Source of the DNA: an uncultured Oscillospiraceae bacterium
GTDB taxonomy: Bacteria; Bacillota; Clostridia; Oscillospirales; Acutalibacteraceae
Direction of reading: 5' to 3'
DNA: 9,664 nt
Assembly: GCA_958354085.1 (NCBI GenBank)
Contig: CATWUX010000085.1
Span: 1-9,664 of the forward strand
Positions 1-7,538 of this stretch are shown piece after piece. A model generated the notes under the pieces. The model saw nothing but the letters and a program-made list of their open reading frames with translations, was not told where the DNA came from and made no database searches. The position numbers and the translations under genes were made by a program. Every line of letters starts with the position of its first letter. The first letter of the stretch is position 1.

Positions 1-1
1 G

Positions 2-487
2 CTGGATTATCATTACGACACGTTCCCGCGTGAAAAGCAGCGGGAGTGGTTTCGCCGCCAGCTGGAATTGGCGGCGGAGTTGGATGCGCCCGTCATCATC
101 CATGACCGCGAGGCGCACGAGGACACGATGAAGCTGCTGCGCGAATTTCGGCCGCGCGGTGTGGTACACTGCTTTTCCGGCAGCGTGGAATTGATGCGCG
201 AGGTGATGCAGCTGGGGATGTCCATCAGCCTCGGCGGCGCGGTCACGTTCAAAAATGCGCGCCGGCCGTTGGAGGTGGCGGCGGAGGTGCCGCTCGACCG
301 TCTGCTGCTGGAAACCGATGCGCCGTATATGACGCCGGTGCCGTTTCGCGGAAAACGCTGTGATTCTACGCACATCGCGTATACCGCGGCGCAGATCGCG
401 TCTGTGCGGGGGATCGGTGTGGACGAACTGCTGGCCTGCACAACGGCGAACGCGCTGCGTCTGTTCGGCATTCGGCTGCCGGCTTAA
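2..487 (+). CDS. TatD-family metal-dependent hydrolase (DNase), C-terminal part
   Basis: This is the last 161 residues of a TatD-type amidohydrolase-fold enzyme, a divalent-metal nuclease/hydrolase of the cytoplasm. The frame is open from the left edge, so about the first 90-100 residues, including the HxH metal ligands and the metal-binding Glu, lie outside. The visible part opens with LDYHYD, the family's 'GLDYH' block. It then shows VIIHDREAH (metal ligand His at visible residue 34), VVHCFSGS (His 56), SLGGAVTFKNA, and LLLETDAPYMTPVPFRGKR with the ligand Asp at 106. It ends with NALRLFG near the C-terminus. All metal ligands expected in this half are present, so the enzyme looks intact. 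One small oddity is RGKRC where most members have RGKRN. Its TAA stop overlaps the stop of the convergent ferritin-like gene, and no terminator separates them. The family call is firm; the natural substrate is not known from sequence. Confidence 0.95.
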   Translation: MDYHYDTFPREKQREWFRRQLELAAELDAPVIIHDREAHEDTMKLLREFRPRGVVHCFSGSVELMREVMQLGMSISLGGAVTFKNARRPLEVAAEVPLDRLLLETDAPYMTPVPFRGKRCDSTHIAYTAAQIASVRGIGVDELLACTTANALRLFGIRLPA

Positions 488-885
488 TAGCGGCTGAGCA
501 GGTACAGCAGCCGCAGCGCATGGACGTTTTCATCGGTAAGGGCGCGGTACAGCGCCTGTTTGAGCGCGTCGGTCTTGGCCTCCTGATGTGCCAAACTGTA
601 TTTGCGAAAATCGCCGCTTTCATCCAGTACGCGGCCGCGCAGCATATCGACATACGGTTCGTCCGGCTTCGGCGCCGGAACGGCGGGGGTATAGCTGCGG
701 TTGAACATCTGCCGGTAAAGTTGCTGAAACCCTTGTGCGTGGGATTGCTCGTCCTCCGCAAACTCCAGCAGGAGCTGGCGGTCGATCTCGCTTGACGCCT
801 GCTGTGCCAGCGCCCGGTAAAGCGCCGCGTCGTGCAGTTCCGCTTCGATGTAGCCCTGTAACCGCTGCATCCAGTTCGTGTCCAT
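484..885 (-). CDS. Ferritin-like (rubrerythrin-type) four-helix protein, 133 aa
   Basis: This small all-helical protein has the spacing of a di-iron ferritin-like domain. Helix 1 carries Glu16 (YIEAELHDAALYRALA), helix 2 carries E46-x-x-H49 (EDEQSHA), helix 3 offers Glu89 or Glu102, and helix 4 carries E119-x-x-H122 (DENVHA). The two ExxH motifs are the carboxylate-bridged iron ligands of the superfamily. There is no cysteine in the protein, so the C-terminal rubredoxin domain of classical rubrerythrin is absent. It may handle iron or peroxide in the cytoplasm, but that is inference. The ATG at 885 is preceded by GGGAGG (minus strand) with about 9 nt spacing, which fixes the start. The gene is divergent from the MerR regulator, with 143 bp between them, and overlaps the tatD stop by 4 bp. 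The call to superfamily is good; no precise family name is claimed. Confidence 0.85.
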   Translation of the reverse strand: MDTNWMQRLQGYIEAELHDAALYRALAQQASSEIDRQLLLEFAEDEQSHAQGFQQLYRQMFNRSYTPAVPAPKPDEPYVDMLRGRVLDESGDFRKYSLAHQEAKTDALKQALYRALTDENVHALRLLYLLSRY

Positions 886-906
886 ACAATGTTTCCTCCC
901 TTGCTC

Positions 907-935
907 TGTTTACGCCAGCGTATGCGGCGGGACAA
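907..935 (-). promoter_or_regulatory. Possible promoter of the ferritin-like gene
   Basis: Read on the minus strand, TTGTCC (930-935) and TAAACA (907-912) are separated by 17 bp and lie 21 bp upstream of the ferritin-like start codon. Both hexamers are weak matches to the sigma-A consensus (4/6 and 3/6). It is the best-spaced pair I found in the gap, but it remains a low-confidence call. Confidence 0.3.
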
Positions 936-965
936 AGCCTGGTGAAAAATTTTTTTAAAAGCCTC

Positions 966-996
966 TTGACTCTGCCGTTACGGCATAGTGTACACT
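966..996 (+). promoter_or_regulatory. MerR-type promoter with 19-bp spacer and internal dyad operator
   Basis: A -35 box TTGACT (966-971) and a -10 box TACACT (991-996) are separated by 19 bp. This is longer than the usual 17 and is the signature of promoters twisted into register by MerR-family activators. The spacer is filled by an inverted repeat centred on 979: TGCCG (973-977), TTA, CGGCA (981-985), with a further matching outer arm ACT (969-971) and AGT (987-989). It lies 32 bp upstream of the merR start codon. The natural reading is autoregulation by the downstream MerR/TipAS protein; this follows from family knowledge and site geometry. Confidence 0.85.
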
Positions 997-1013
997 GGCC
1001 ATAGATCAACGAA

Positions 1014-1018
1014 GGGAG
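1014..1018 (+). promoter_or_regulatory. Ribosome binding site of the full-length MerR protein
   Basis: GGGAG lies 10 nt before the ATG at 1029. This is a slightly long spacing and is worth comparing with the 8-nt spacing of the internal site at 1343-1347. Confidence 0.7.
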
Positions 1019-1028
1019 AGCGATCGGT

Positions 1029-1748
1029 ATGCGAACGGTGCATGAGGTGGCGCAGCTGGCGGGTATCAGCGTGCGCACGCTGCATTACTATGACGAGATT
1101 GGGCTGCTGCGTCCGGAGTGTACGACCGAGGCCGGCTATCGGCTGTACGGAGAGGCGCAGCTGGAACGGTTACAGCAGATCCTGTTTTTCCGTGAACTGG
1201 ATTTTCCGCTGCGGCAGATCGCGCGGATTTTGGATGATCCCGCGTTTGACCGGCGGCAGGCGCTGCGCAATCACCAAACGCTGCTTACGAAAAAGCGGCA
1301 GCGGCTGGACGCCCTTTTGGGGTTGATTGAAAACACCTTGAAGGGAGAAAATACGATGAGTTTTCAGGAATTTGACCGCAGCGAGATCGATGCGCTGCAA
1401 AAGCAGTATGCCGAAGAAGTCAAGGAACGCTGGGGCGCGACCGACGCTTATCGGGAAAGCTTGCAAAAAGCGGGCTATACGCCGGAGGCGGAAGCGGAAG
1501 CGGAGCAGATTTACGCCGGCTTTGCGGCGTGTATGCCGCAGGATCCGGGCTGCGCGCAGGCGCAGCAGCTGGTAGCGGACTGGCAGGCGTATATCACCCG
1601 CCATTTTTACACTTGCACGAAAGAGATTTTGGCGGGGCTGGGCGAGATGTATGTGGGCGATGAACGGTTTACCGCCAATATCGACCGGTACGCGCCGGGC
1701 TTGGCGGCGTATATGAGCCGCGCGATCGCGCTGTATTGCGCGAAATAA
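1029..1748 (+). CDS. MerR-family regulator with C-terminal TipAS ligand-binding domain
   Basis: The 239-residue protein has two parts. Residues 1-70 form the MerR winged helix-turn-helix (TVHEVAQLAGISVRTLHYYDEIGLLRP, then GYRLY). A linker helix of about 75-108 (KKRQRLDALLGLIENTLKG) would be the dimer coiled coil. Residues 110-239 match the TipAS domain, ending in the typical block FYTCTKEILAGLGEMYVGDERF...YAPGLAAYMSRAIALYC. TipAS domains in Streptomyces TipA and related proteins bind hydrophobic or peptide antibiotics and switch on efflux or sequestration genes. The ligand here cannot be read from sequence. The promoter has the long-spacer MerR geometry, pointing to autoactivation, and no other target is seen in the window. 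An in-frame ATG at 1356 (residue 110) with its own ribosome binding site sits exactly at the domain boundary. An acidic EAEAEAE run (residues 153-159) comes from a short GCGGAA repeat. A strong terminator follows. Confidence 0.93.
   Translation: MRTVHEVAQLAGISVRTLHYYDEIGLLRPECTTEAGYRLYGEAQLERLQQILFFRELDFPLRQIARILDDPAFDRRQALRNHQTLLTKKRQRLDALLGLIENTLKGENTMSFQEFDRSEIDALQKQYAEEVKERWGATDAYRESLQKAGYTPEAEAEAEQIYAGFAACMPQDPGCAQAQQLVADWQAYITRHFYTCTKEILAGLGEMYVGDERFTANIDRYAPGLAAYMSRAIALYCAK
1343..1358 (+). promoter_or_regulatory. Internal translation start for a free TipAS domain
   Basis: AAGGGAG (GGGAG at 1343-1347) is followed after 8 nt by ATG at 1356, in frame with the MerR gene (codon 110). The product would be a 130-residue protein starting MSFQEF, which is the TipAS domain alone. 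Streptomyces lividans tipA is known to make such a short in-frame form from an internal start. The site is seen in sequence; its use is inferred. Confidence 0.65.
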
Positions 1749-1760
1749 TCGGAAACGAGA

Positions 1761-1797
1761 ACGACCGGAAGCCAATCGGCTTCCGGTCGTGTGTTTT
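1761..1797 (+). terminator. Rho-independent terminator after the MerR gene
   Basis: A perfect 13-bp stem, ACGACCGGAAGCC (1761-1773) and GGCTTCCGGTCGT (1778-1790), closes on a 4-nt AATC loop. A short T run in GTGTTTT follows. It begins 13 bp after the MerR stop and separates that gene from the promoter at 1852. Confidence 0.88.
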
Positions 1798-1851
1798 ATG
1801 GTGCGAGCCAGAAAATGCCCAAAACGCAAGCCGATTTTCGCGTCGTTTTGT

Positions 1852-1880
1852 TTGACGTTCCGGGCAAATTTGAGTATAAT
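1852..1880 (+). promoter_or_regulatory. Near-consensus sigma-A promoter of the hydrolase-acyltransferase operon
   Basis: TTGACG (1852-1857) and a perfect TATAAT (1875-1880) are separated by exactly 17 bp and lie 43 bp upstream of the hydrolase ATG. This also rules out the earlier in-frame ATG at 1791, which is upstream of the promoter and inside the terminator tail. No operator-like dyad is visible around it, so expression may be constitutive. Confidence 0.9.
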
Positions 1881-1908
1881 AAAATCAGATATGCACTTAT
1901 CATTTTGA

Positions 1909-1917
1909 AAGGCGGTG
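1909..1917 (+). promoter_or_regulatory. Ribosome binding site that fixes the hydrolase start
   Basis: AAGGCGGTG matches the anti-Shine-Dalgarno complement AAGGAGGTG at 8 of 9 bases and ends 5 nt before the ATG at 1923. Confidence 0.8.
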
Positions 1918-1922
1918 CCCGT

Positions 1923-3074
1923 ATGCCCAGTATCCGAAGCAAGCTGCTCAGCGGGACGATGAAAAGCATGAAACCGATCCTCACCGGCATGGATATCCCC
2001 GGCCAGCGCAAGGGGATGGATCTGCTGCGGTATATCCACCCGAAAAACCGGACGGTGGAGCTGAAATCCGTGGAGGAGGGCAGCCCCTGCCCGGGCAAAT
2101 GGGCGGTTCCCGCCGAAAAATTTGAGGGAAAAATGGTGCTGTATACGCACGGCGGCGCGTATGTGTCCGGCTCGTCCGCTACGCATGAGCCGCTGATCTG
2201 CCGCTTGGCGGAGGCGTGCCGGCTGCCTGTGCTGGCCTACGATTACCGGCTCGCGCCGGAGCACACCTACCCGGCGGCGCTGGAGGACGCGATGGCCATG
2301 TTCGCCTGGCTGCAGGAACGGGGATACGCGCCGTCGGACATTGTGGTGTGCGGCGATTCGGCGGGCGGCGGGCTGACGATGGCGCTGTGTATGGCGCTGC
2401 GCGACCGCGGGCTGGCGCTGCCCGCGGCGATGGTGCTGCTGTCCCCGTGGACCGACCTGACCGAAAACGGCGATACGCATTATTCTTTGCAGGAAAAGGA
2501 TCCGCTCATCTCCAGCGAGGAGCTGCGCGAGATGGCGCTGCTGTACGCCGGCGGCGAGGATCTCAAGAATCCGTATGTTTCGCCGTTCTACGGCGATTTT
2601 GCCGGCCTGCCGCCGGTACTCATCCATGTGGGCAGCAACGAGGTGCTGCTGGACGATTCCCGCAAGCTGGCCACCCGTATGGAAGCGCAGGGCGTCGAGG
2701 TGGATATCGATATTTACGAGGGAATGTGGCACGTCTGGCATATGTTCGACGTGCCGGAGGCGCGTGCGGCGATACGCAAAATCGCCTATTATATAGATAC
2801 GACGCTTGAGGTGAACGGCTTGAAAAAACGTGTGGTGCATCCCGGTGCGCGTTACCGGCATTTCAAAGGGAAAGAATACCGTGTGCTGTATATTGCCCGG
2901 CACAGCGAAACGCTGGAGGAGATGGTGGTCTATCAGCAACTGTACGGCGAAATGGGCATCTGGGTGCGGCCGCTGGAGATGTTTTTGGAAACCGTGGAGC
3001 GGGACGGGCGGATACAGTATCGTTTTGAGGAGATCCCCGAGCCGGAGGATGCTCCGCGTCAACAGGAGTCTTGA
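1923..3074 (+). CDS. HSL-family alpha/beta hydrolase (esterase) fused to a C-terminal DUF1653 domain
   Basis: The 383-residue protein starts with a serine esterase of the hormone-sensitive-lipase type. The oxyanion-hole motif HGGAY is at 76-80 and the block YDYRLAPEHTYPAALED at about 106-122. The nucleophile elbow is GDSAGGG with Ser146, and the histidine is in EGMWHVWH (His270). The acid is in SNEVLLDDS (Glu240, or Asp244/245). Residues from about 300 to the end form a separate module, RYRHFKGKEYRVL...RHSETLEEMVVY...WVRPLEMFLETV, which matches DUF1653, normally a stand-alone protein of about 70-80 residues of unknown role. No signal peptide is seen, so it should act in the cytoplasm on a small or lipid-like ester. 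Five bases separate it from the acyltransferase gene, so the two are surely co-transcribed. A candidate internal start lies at the domain junction. The esterase call is firm and the substrate unknown. Confidence 0.92.
   Translation: MPSIRSKLLSGTMKSMKPILTGMDIPGQRKGMDLLRYIHPKNRTVELKSVEEGSPCPGKWAVPAEKFEGKMVLYTHGGAYVSGSSATHEPLICRLAEACRLPVLAYDYRLAPEHTYPAALEDAMAMFAWLQERGYAPSDIVVCGDSAGGGLTMALCMALRDRGLALPAAMVLLSPWTDLTENGDTHYSLQEKDPLISSEELREMALLYAGGEDLKNPYVSPFYGDFAGLPPVLIHVGSNEVLLDDSRKLATRMEAQGVEVDIDIYEGMWHVWHMFDVPEARAAIRKIAYYIDTTLEVNGLKKRVVHPGARYRHFKGKEYRVLYIARHSETLEEMVVYQQLYGEMGIWVRPLEMFLETVERDGRIQYRFEEIPEPEDAPRQQES
2808..2822 (+). promoter_or_regulatory. Candidate internal ribosome binding site and TTG start for DUF1653
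   Basis: GAGGTGA (2808-2814), a 7-base match to the anti-Shine-Dalgarno complement, lies 5 nt before an in-frame TTG (2820, codon 300). Initiation there would give an 84-residue DUF1653 protein beginning MKKRVVHPG, about the size of stand-alone members. It may be a relic of two formerly separate genes or a working second start. Confidence 0.45.
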
Positions 3075-3079
3075 GCCGC

Positions 3080-4354
3080 ATGGAAGCAAAGAAAAACACC
3101 TGGTATACACTGGATAATTCCGCGAAAATTTATCCGGCGGTCATGTCCCGCTCCTGGGCGGCGGTGTTCCGCGTGAGCATCACACTGACCGAAACGATCG
3201 ATCCGGAAATATTGCAGCGCGCTCTGGAGGATACGGTCGTGCGGATGCCGACCTTCCGCCAGTCGCTGCATCGCGGCTTGTTCTGGTACTATTTGGATAC
3301 CAACGAGATGTTCCCGCACGTGGAACCGGACGTCGCCAACCCCTGCAAAAAGATCGATAAGCGCGAAAACGGCGGTTATTGCATCCGCGTGCGGTATTAT
3401 CAGCGCCGCATTGCGCTGGAGCTGTTTCACTCGATCGCGGACGGCACGGGCGCGATGATTTTTCTCAAAACGCTTGCCGCGCGCTATTTGCAGCTGCGCG
3501 GACGGGATATTCCGGCTTCGGACGGGGTGCTGGACTGTACGCAGCCGCCCCGCGCAGAGGAGCTGGAGGACAGCCACGCGAAGTACGCGCAGTTTCGCCA
3601 CATACAGGCGCGGCATGAGGAGCGCGCCTATCATCCCCGCGCGACGCGTGAGCCGGTGCATACGCTCAACATTATCACCGGTATCCTGCCGGTGGCGGCC
3701 GTACATGAGCGCGCCGCCGCGATGGGCGTGACGATCAACGACTATCTGACCGGCTGCCTGTGCTATGCGTTTTACCGCCAGCAAAAGCAGGAGCAGAACC
3801 GCCGGCAATACCCGGTGAAGATCAGCGTGCCTATCAATATGCGCAGCTTTTATCCTTCGGAAACGGTGCGCAATTTTGCGCTGTTTGTCAATCCGGGTAT
3901 CGATCCCGCCTACGGTGATTATACGCTGGAGGAGATCATTCTGCATGTGCACCATTTCATGCGGCTGCGGCTCAACGAAAAGTATCTCAACGCGGTGCTG
4001 TCTGCCAATGTCGGCAATGAACAAAATCTGGCAATGCGGGCTGTGCCGCTGTTCATCAAAAATTTTGTCATGGACATCGCCTATCGGTTGTACGGCGAAA
4101 GCCGGTACACGGCGGCGCTGTCCAATTTGGGCGTGATGCGGGTGCCGGCGGCGATGGAGCCGTATGTCGAACGGTTCGATTTTCTGATGGGGCCGCCGCG
4201 TTTTAACTGCCACGGCGCAACCGCCGTCAGCTTTCAGGGCAAGCTGAATTTCACCATCACCAACGTGGTGGAGGAGACCGACGTGGAGCGGTTGTTCTTT
4301 ACCGAGCTGGTCAAATGCGGGATCCCGGTGACCATTGAAAGCAACCATGTGTGA
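3080..4354 (+). CDS. Alcohol-acetyltransferase-like acyltransferase (HxxxDG, condensation superfamily; COG4908-like)
   Basis: The 424-residue protein belongs to the CoA-dependent acyltransferase/condensation superfamily. Its active-site motif is HSIADG at 117-122, with the general-base His117 and structural Asp121. Other matching blocks are the N-terminal WYTLDNSAKIYPAVMSRSW and RMPTFRQSLHRGLFWYYLDTN, then VPINMRSFYPSETVRNFA, ALSNLGVMRVP and the C-terminal GIPVTIESN. These resemble clostridial proteins annotated 'alcohol acetyltransferase', distant relatives of PapA5 and yeast ATF. The expected reaction is acyl transfer from a thioester to an alcohol or amine; donor and acceptor are unknown. 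I see no clear DFGWG motif, common in plant BAHD members. There is no transmembrane segment. The ATG at 3080 has AGGAG at 3064-3068, 11 nt upstream. The alternative TTG at 3071 overlaps the previous stop and is too close to the Shine-Dalgarno. Its position next to an esterase suggests opposing ester-forming and ester-cleaving steps. Confidence 0.85.
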   Translation: MEAKKNTWYTLDNSAKIYPAVMSRSWAAVFRVSITLTETIDPEILQRALEDTVVRMPTFRQSLHRGLFWYYLDTNEMFPHVEPDVANPCKKIDKRENGGYCIRVRYYQRRIALELFHSIADGTGAMIFLKTLAARYLQLRGRDIPASDGVLDCTQPPRAEELEDSHAKYAQFRHIQARHEERAYHPRATREPVHTLNIITGILPVAAVHERAAAMGVTINDYLTGCLCYAFYRQQKQEQNRRQYPVKISVPINMRSFYPSETVRNFALFVNPGIDPAYGDYTLEEIILHVHHFMRLRLNEKYLNAVLSANVGNEQNLAMRAVPLFIKNFVMDIAYRLYGESRYTAALSNLGVMRVPAAMEPYVERFDFLMGPPRFNCHGATAVSFQGKLNFTITNVVEETDVERLFFTELVKCGIPVTIESNHV

Positions 4355-4371
4355 GAAAAGGAGCGCTGCGT

Positions 4372-5079
4372 ATGTCCTATTGTGTGAATTGCGGTGTGGA
4401 GCTGGCGCCGTCCGAACGGGTGTGTCCGCTTTGCGGCGTGGAGGTTTGCAACCCGAAACAGCCCTATGACCGGAAATATCCCAAACCGTTTCCCGCGCAG
4501 ATCGATCTGTTTGCGCCGCAGGATAACCGTACCTTTACGGCGGCGATCCTGACGCTGGTGCTGGCGCTGCCTGCCGCGATCTGTTTGGCGTGCGACGTCG
4601 CGTATACCGACGGCGCCGGCTGGTCGATGCTGGTTTTGGGGGCGATGGCGATGCTGTGGGTGTTCATCGTGCCGTCCATGTTTATCCGCAAGCACCCGGT
4701 GCTGCTCGGCGGCATCCTGGATACGGGCGCGCTGCTGGGGTATCTGTGGGTTGTGGAGCATTTCGCCGCCAAGGGCGTGTGGTTTCAGCAGCTCGCGCTG
4801 CCCATCGTGGTGTTGACGGACGCGCTGTTTGCGCTGGATTATTGGCTCATTTTCAAAATTATCCGCGGCCGGTTCAAGCAGATGGCGACGGCAGTCGCTT
4901 CTGTACCGCTGCTGCTGTTCGGTATCGAGATCATTGTGGATCGGTATCTGACCGGTACATTTTCCATTTTGTGGTCTTATTTTGTGGCAATCCCGTGCCT
5001 GATTCTGGCTTTGCTGCTGCTTGTGCTCGACCGGCGGCAGCGCTTTAAAAATCAAATGAAAAAGCGCCTGCATATGTAA
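4372..5079 (+). CDS. Zinc-ribbon six-helix membrane protein (DUF6320-like)
   Basis: The 235-residue protein opens with a compact zinc ribbon, C4-x2-C7 and C18-x2-C21 (CVNCG...CPLCG), typical of the prokaryotic zinc-ribbon family. A short polar linker rich in Pro, Lys and Tyr follows (about 27-50). Six hydrophobic segments come next, at roughly 55-75, 83-104, 108-128, 140-161, 172-190 and 198-219. The tail is strongly basic (RRQRFKNQMKKRLHM), which predicts a cytoplasmic C-terminus and, with six helices, a cytoplasmic zinc ribbon. The start is ATG 4372, with AGGAG at 4359-4363 and 8 nt spacing; a GTG at 4351 overlaps the previous stop and is not needed. From memory, DUF6320 proteins are commonly found beside this type of acyltransferase, which fits the order here. 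It could be a transporter, an anchor for the acyltransferase or a membrane-embedded partner; no catalytic motif is seen. Confidence 0.8.
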   Translation: MSYCVNCGVELAPSERVCPLCGVEVCNPKQPYDRKYPKPFPAQIDLFAPQDNRTFTAAILTLVLALPAAICLACDVAYTDGAGWSMLVLGAMAMLWVFIVPSMFIRKHPVLLGGILDTGALLGYLWVVEHFAAKGVWFQQLALPIVVLTDALFALDYWLIFKIIRGRFKQMATAVASVPLLLFGIEIIVDRYLTGTFSILWSYFVAIPCLILALLLLVLDRRQRFKNQMKKRLHM

Positions 5080-5116
5080 CCGGCGCCTACGGGTGACAAA
5101 TAGGGAGGAAATGACT

Positions 5117-5584
5117 ATGAATCAGGCAATCTGGAAACGTGTGGTCTTGGCGGGTGCGGTCGTGGCGGTGATCACGGGCGCGGTTGTGTGGAGCTGCCTG
5201 CAAAAGCCGTACAGCGATAAGCTGACGGTCGGTGAGGGCGGTATCAGCCTGCAAACTTCCACCCGTGCACGAACCGACTGGCACATGGAGGTGCGACTGG
5301 ACGGGTCATCCCGTTTGCTGCTCGAGCATGAAAGCGGACATCAGCAGCCGACCGGTTTTTTGGACATGGGTGCGGGGAAAAGCGTCTTTACCCGCACGTT
5401 CCAAGCGATGGAAAGCGGCGACTGCACGCTCTATGTGACCGCCTGCGAAGGAGAGACGGTGCGGGAGGTCAAGGCGTACCGGCTGAAAATTGATGAGAAA
5501 AAACAGGTGACCGTCGAGCGGATGGAGAAAGGTCTGCACCTATTGGACGAATCCTCTGTTGCCTGCGGTGAACCTTTGTGTTAA
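5117..5584 (+). CDS. Small membrane-anchored extracytoplasmic protein, possible chagasin (I42)-like fold
   Basis: This 155-residue protein is not confidently assigned. Residues 9-26 form one hydrophobic helix after a Lys/Arg pair, so it is an N-terminal anchor or signal peptide. VWSC27 is a poor lipobox because of the Trp at -2, so lipidation is doubtful. The exported part reads as beta strands. The order LTVGEGGISL, TRARTDWHMEV, MGAGKSVFTRTFQAMESGDCTLYVTACE, then AYRLKI resembles the strand and loop pattern of chagasin-type protease inhibitors, whose GxxW, GAGG and C-terminal strands occur in that order. However, the NPTTGYxW and RPWE motifs themselves are not conserved. The exported part has four cysteines (103, 110, 150 and the final residue 155), enough for two disulfides. 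GGGAGG at 5103-5108 with 8 nt spacing selects ATG 5117. It lies 37 bp after the zinc-ribbon gene and is probably in the same transcript. Confidence 0.7.
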   Translation: MNQAIWKRVVLAGAVVAVITGAVVWSCLQKPYSDKLTVGEGGISLQTSTRARTDWHMEVRLDGSSRLLLEHESGHQQPTGFLDMGAGKSVFTRTFQAMESGDCTLYVTACEGETVREVKAYRLKIDEKKQVTVERMEKGLHLLDESSVACGEPLC

Positions 5585-5608
5585 ATTGCCGAAAGATGAC
5601 AAAAATAG

Positions 5609-5637
5609 TTGTTTATCGCGCGAAATCGTGATATACT
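5609..5637 (+). promoter_or_regulatory. Extended -10 promoter upstream of typA
   Basis: TTGTTT (5609-5614) and TATACT (5632-5637) have a 17-bp spacer, and a TG at 5629-5630 gives the extended -10 form TGATATACT. The start codon of typA is 53 bp downstream, leaving a leader of about 45 nt. No intrinsic terminator is seen between the previous gene and this promoter, so read-through from upstream is possible. Confidence 0.8.
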
Positions 5638-5690
5638 ATGAAGGTTGAGTACAGATTTGGACAGACAGAAAAGATTGGAAGAAACAGGAT

Positions 5691-7517
<1,827 letters not shown>

Positions 7518-7538
7518 GTGAAAAGGGGAGTTGTCCTT

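Noticed and set aside
1485..1505. Short GCGGAA tandem repeat in the MerR gene
   Set aside because: It is only about three units, in frame, encoding EAEAEAE in a variable acidic stretch of the TipAS domain. It is not evidence of a mobile or regulatory repeat.
1791..1922. Upstream ATG at 1791 that would extend the hydrolase by 44 residues
   Set aside because: It lies in the tail of the terminator and upstream of the TTGACG/TATAAT promoter, with no ribosome binding site. ATG 1923 has a near-perfect one.
1170..3110. Long minus-strand open frame (646 codons) across merR, the terminator and the hydrolase gene
   Set aside because: It spans a clear plus-strand terminator and promoter, has low-complexity His/Arg/Gln composition and overlaps two recognised genes. 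It is a shadow frame.
3059..4348. Minus-strand open frame (429 codons) opposite the acyltransferase
   Set aside because: The plus-strand frame has the HSIADG motif and a proper ribosome binding site. The reverse frame has neither a motif nor a start context.
5065..5086. Weak inverted repeat GCGCC / GGCGC around the stop of the zinc-ribbon gene
   Set aside because: The stem is only 5 bp with a 12-nt loop and no T run, so it is too weak to call a terminator. The next gene's ribosome binding site follows at once.
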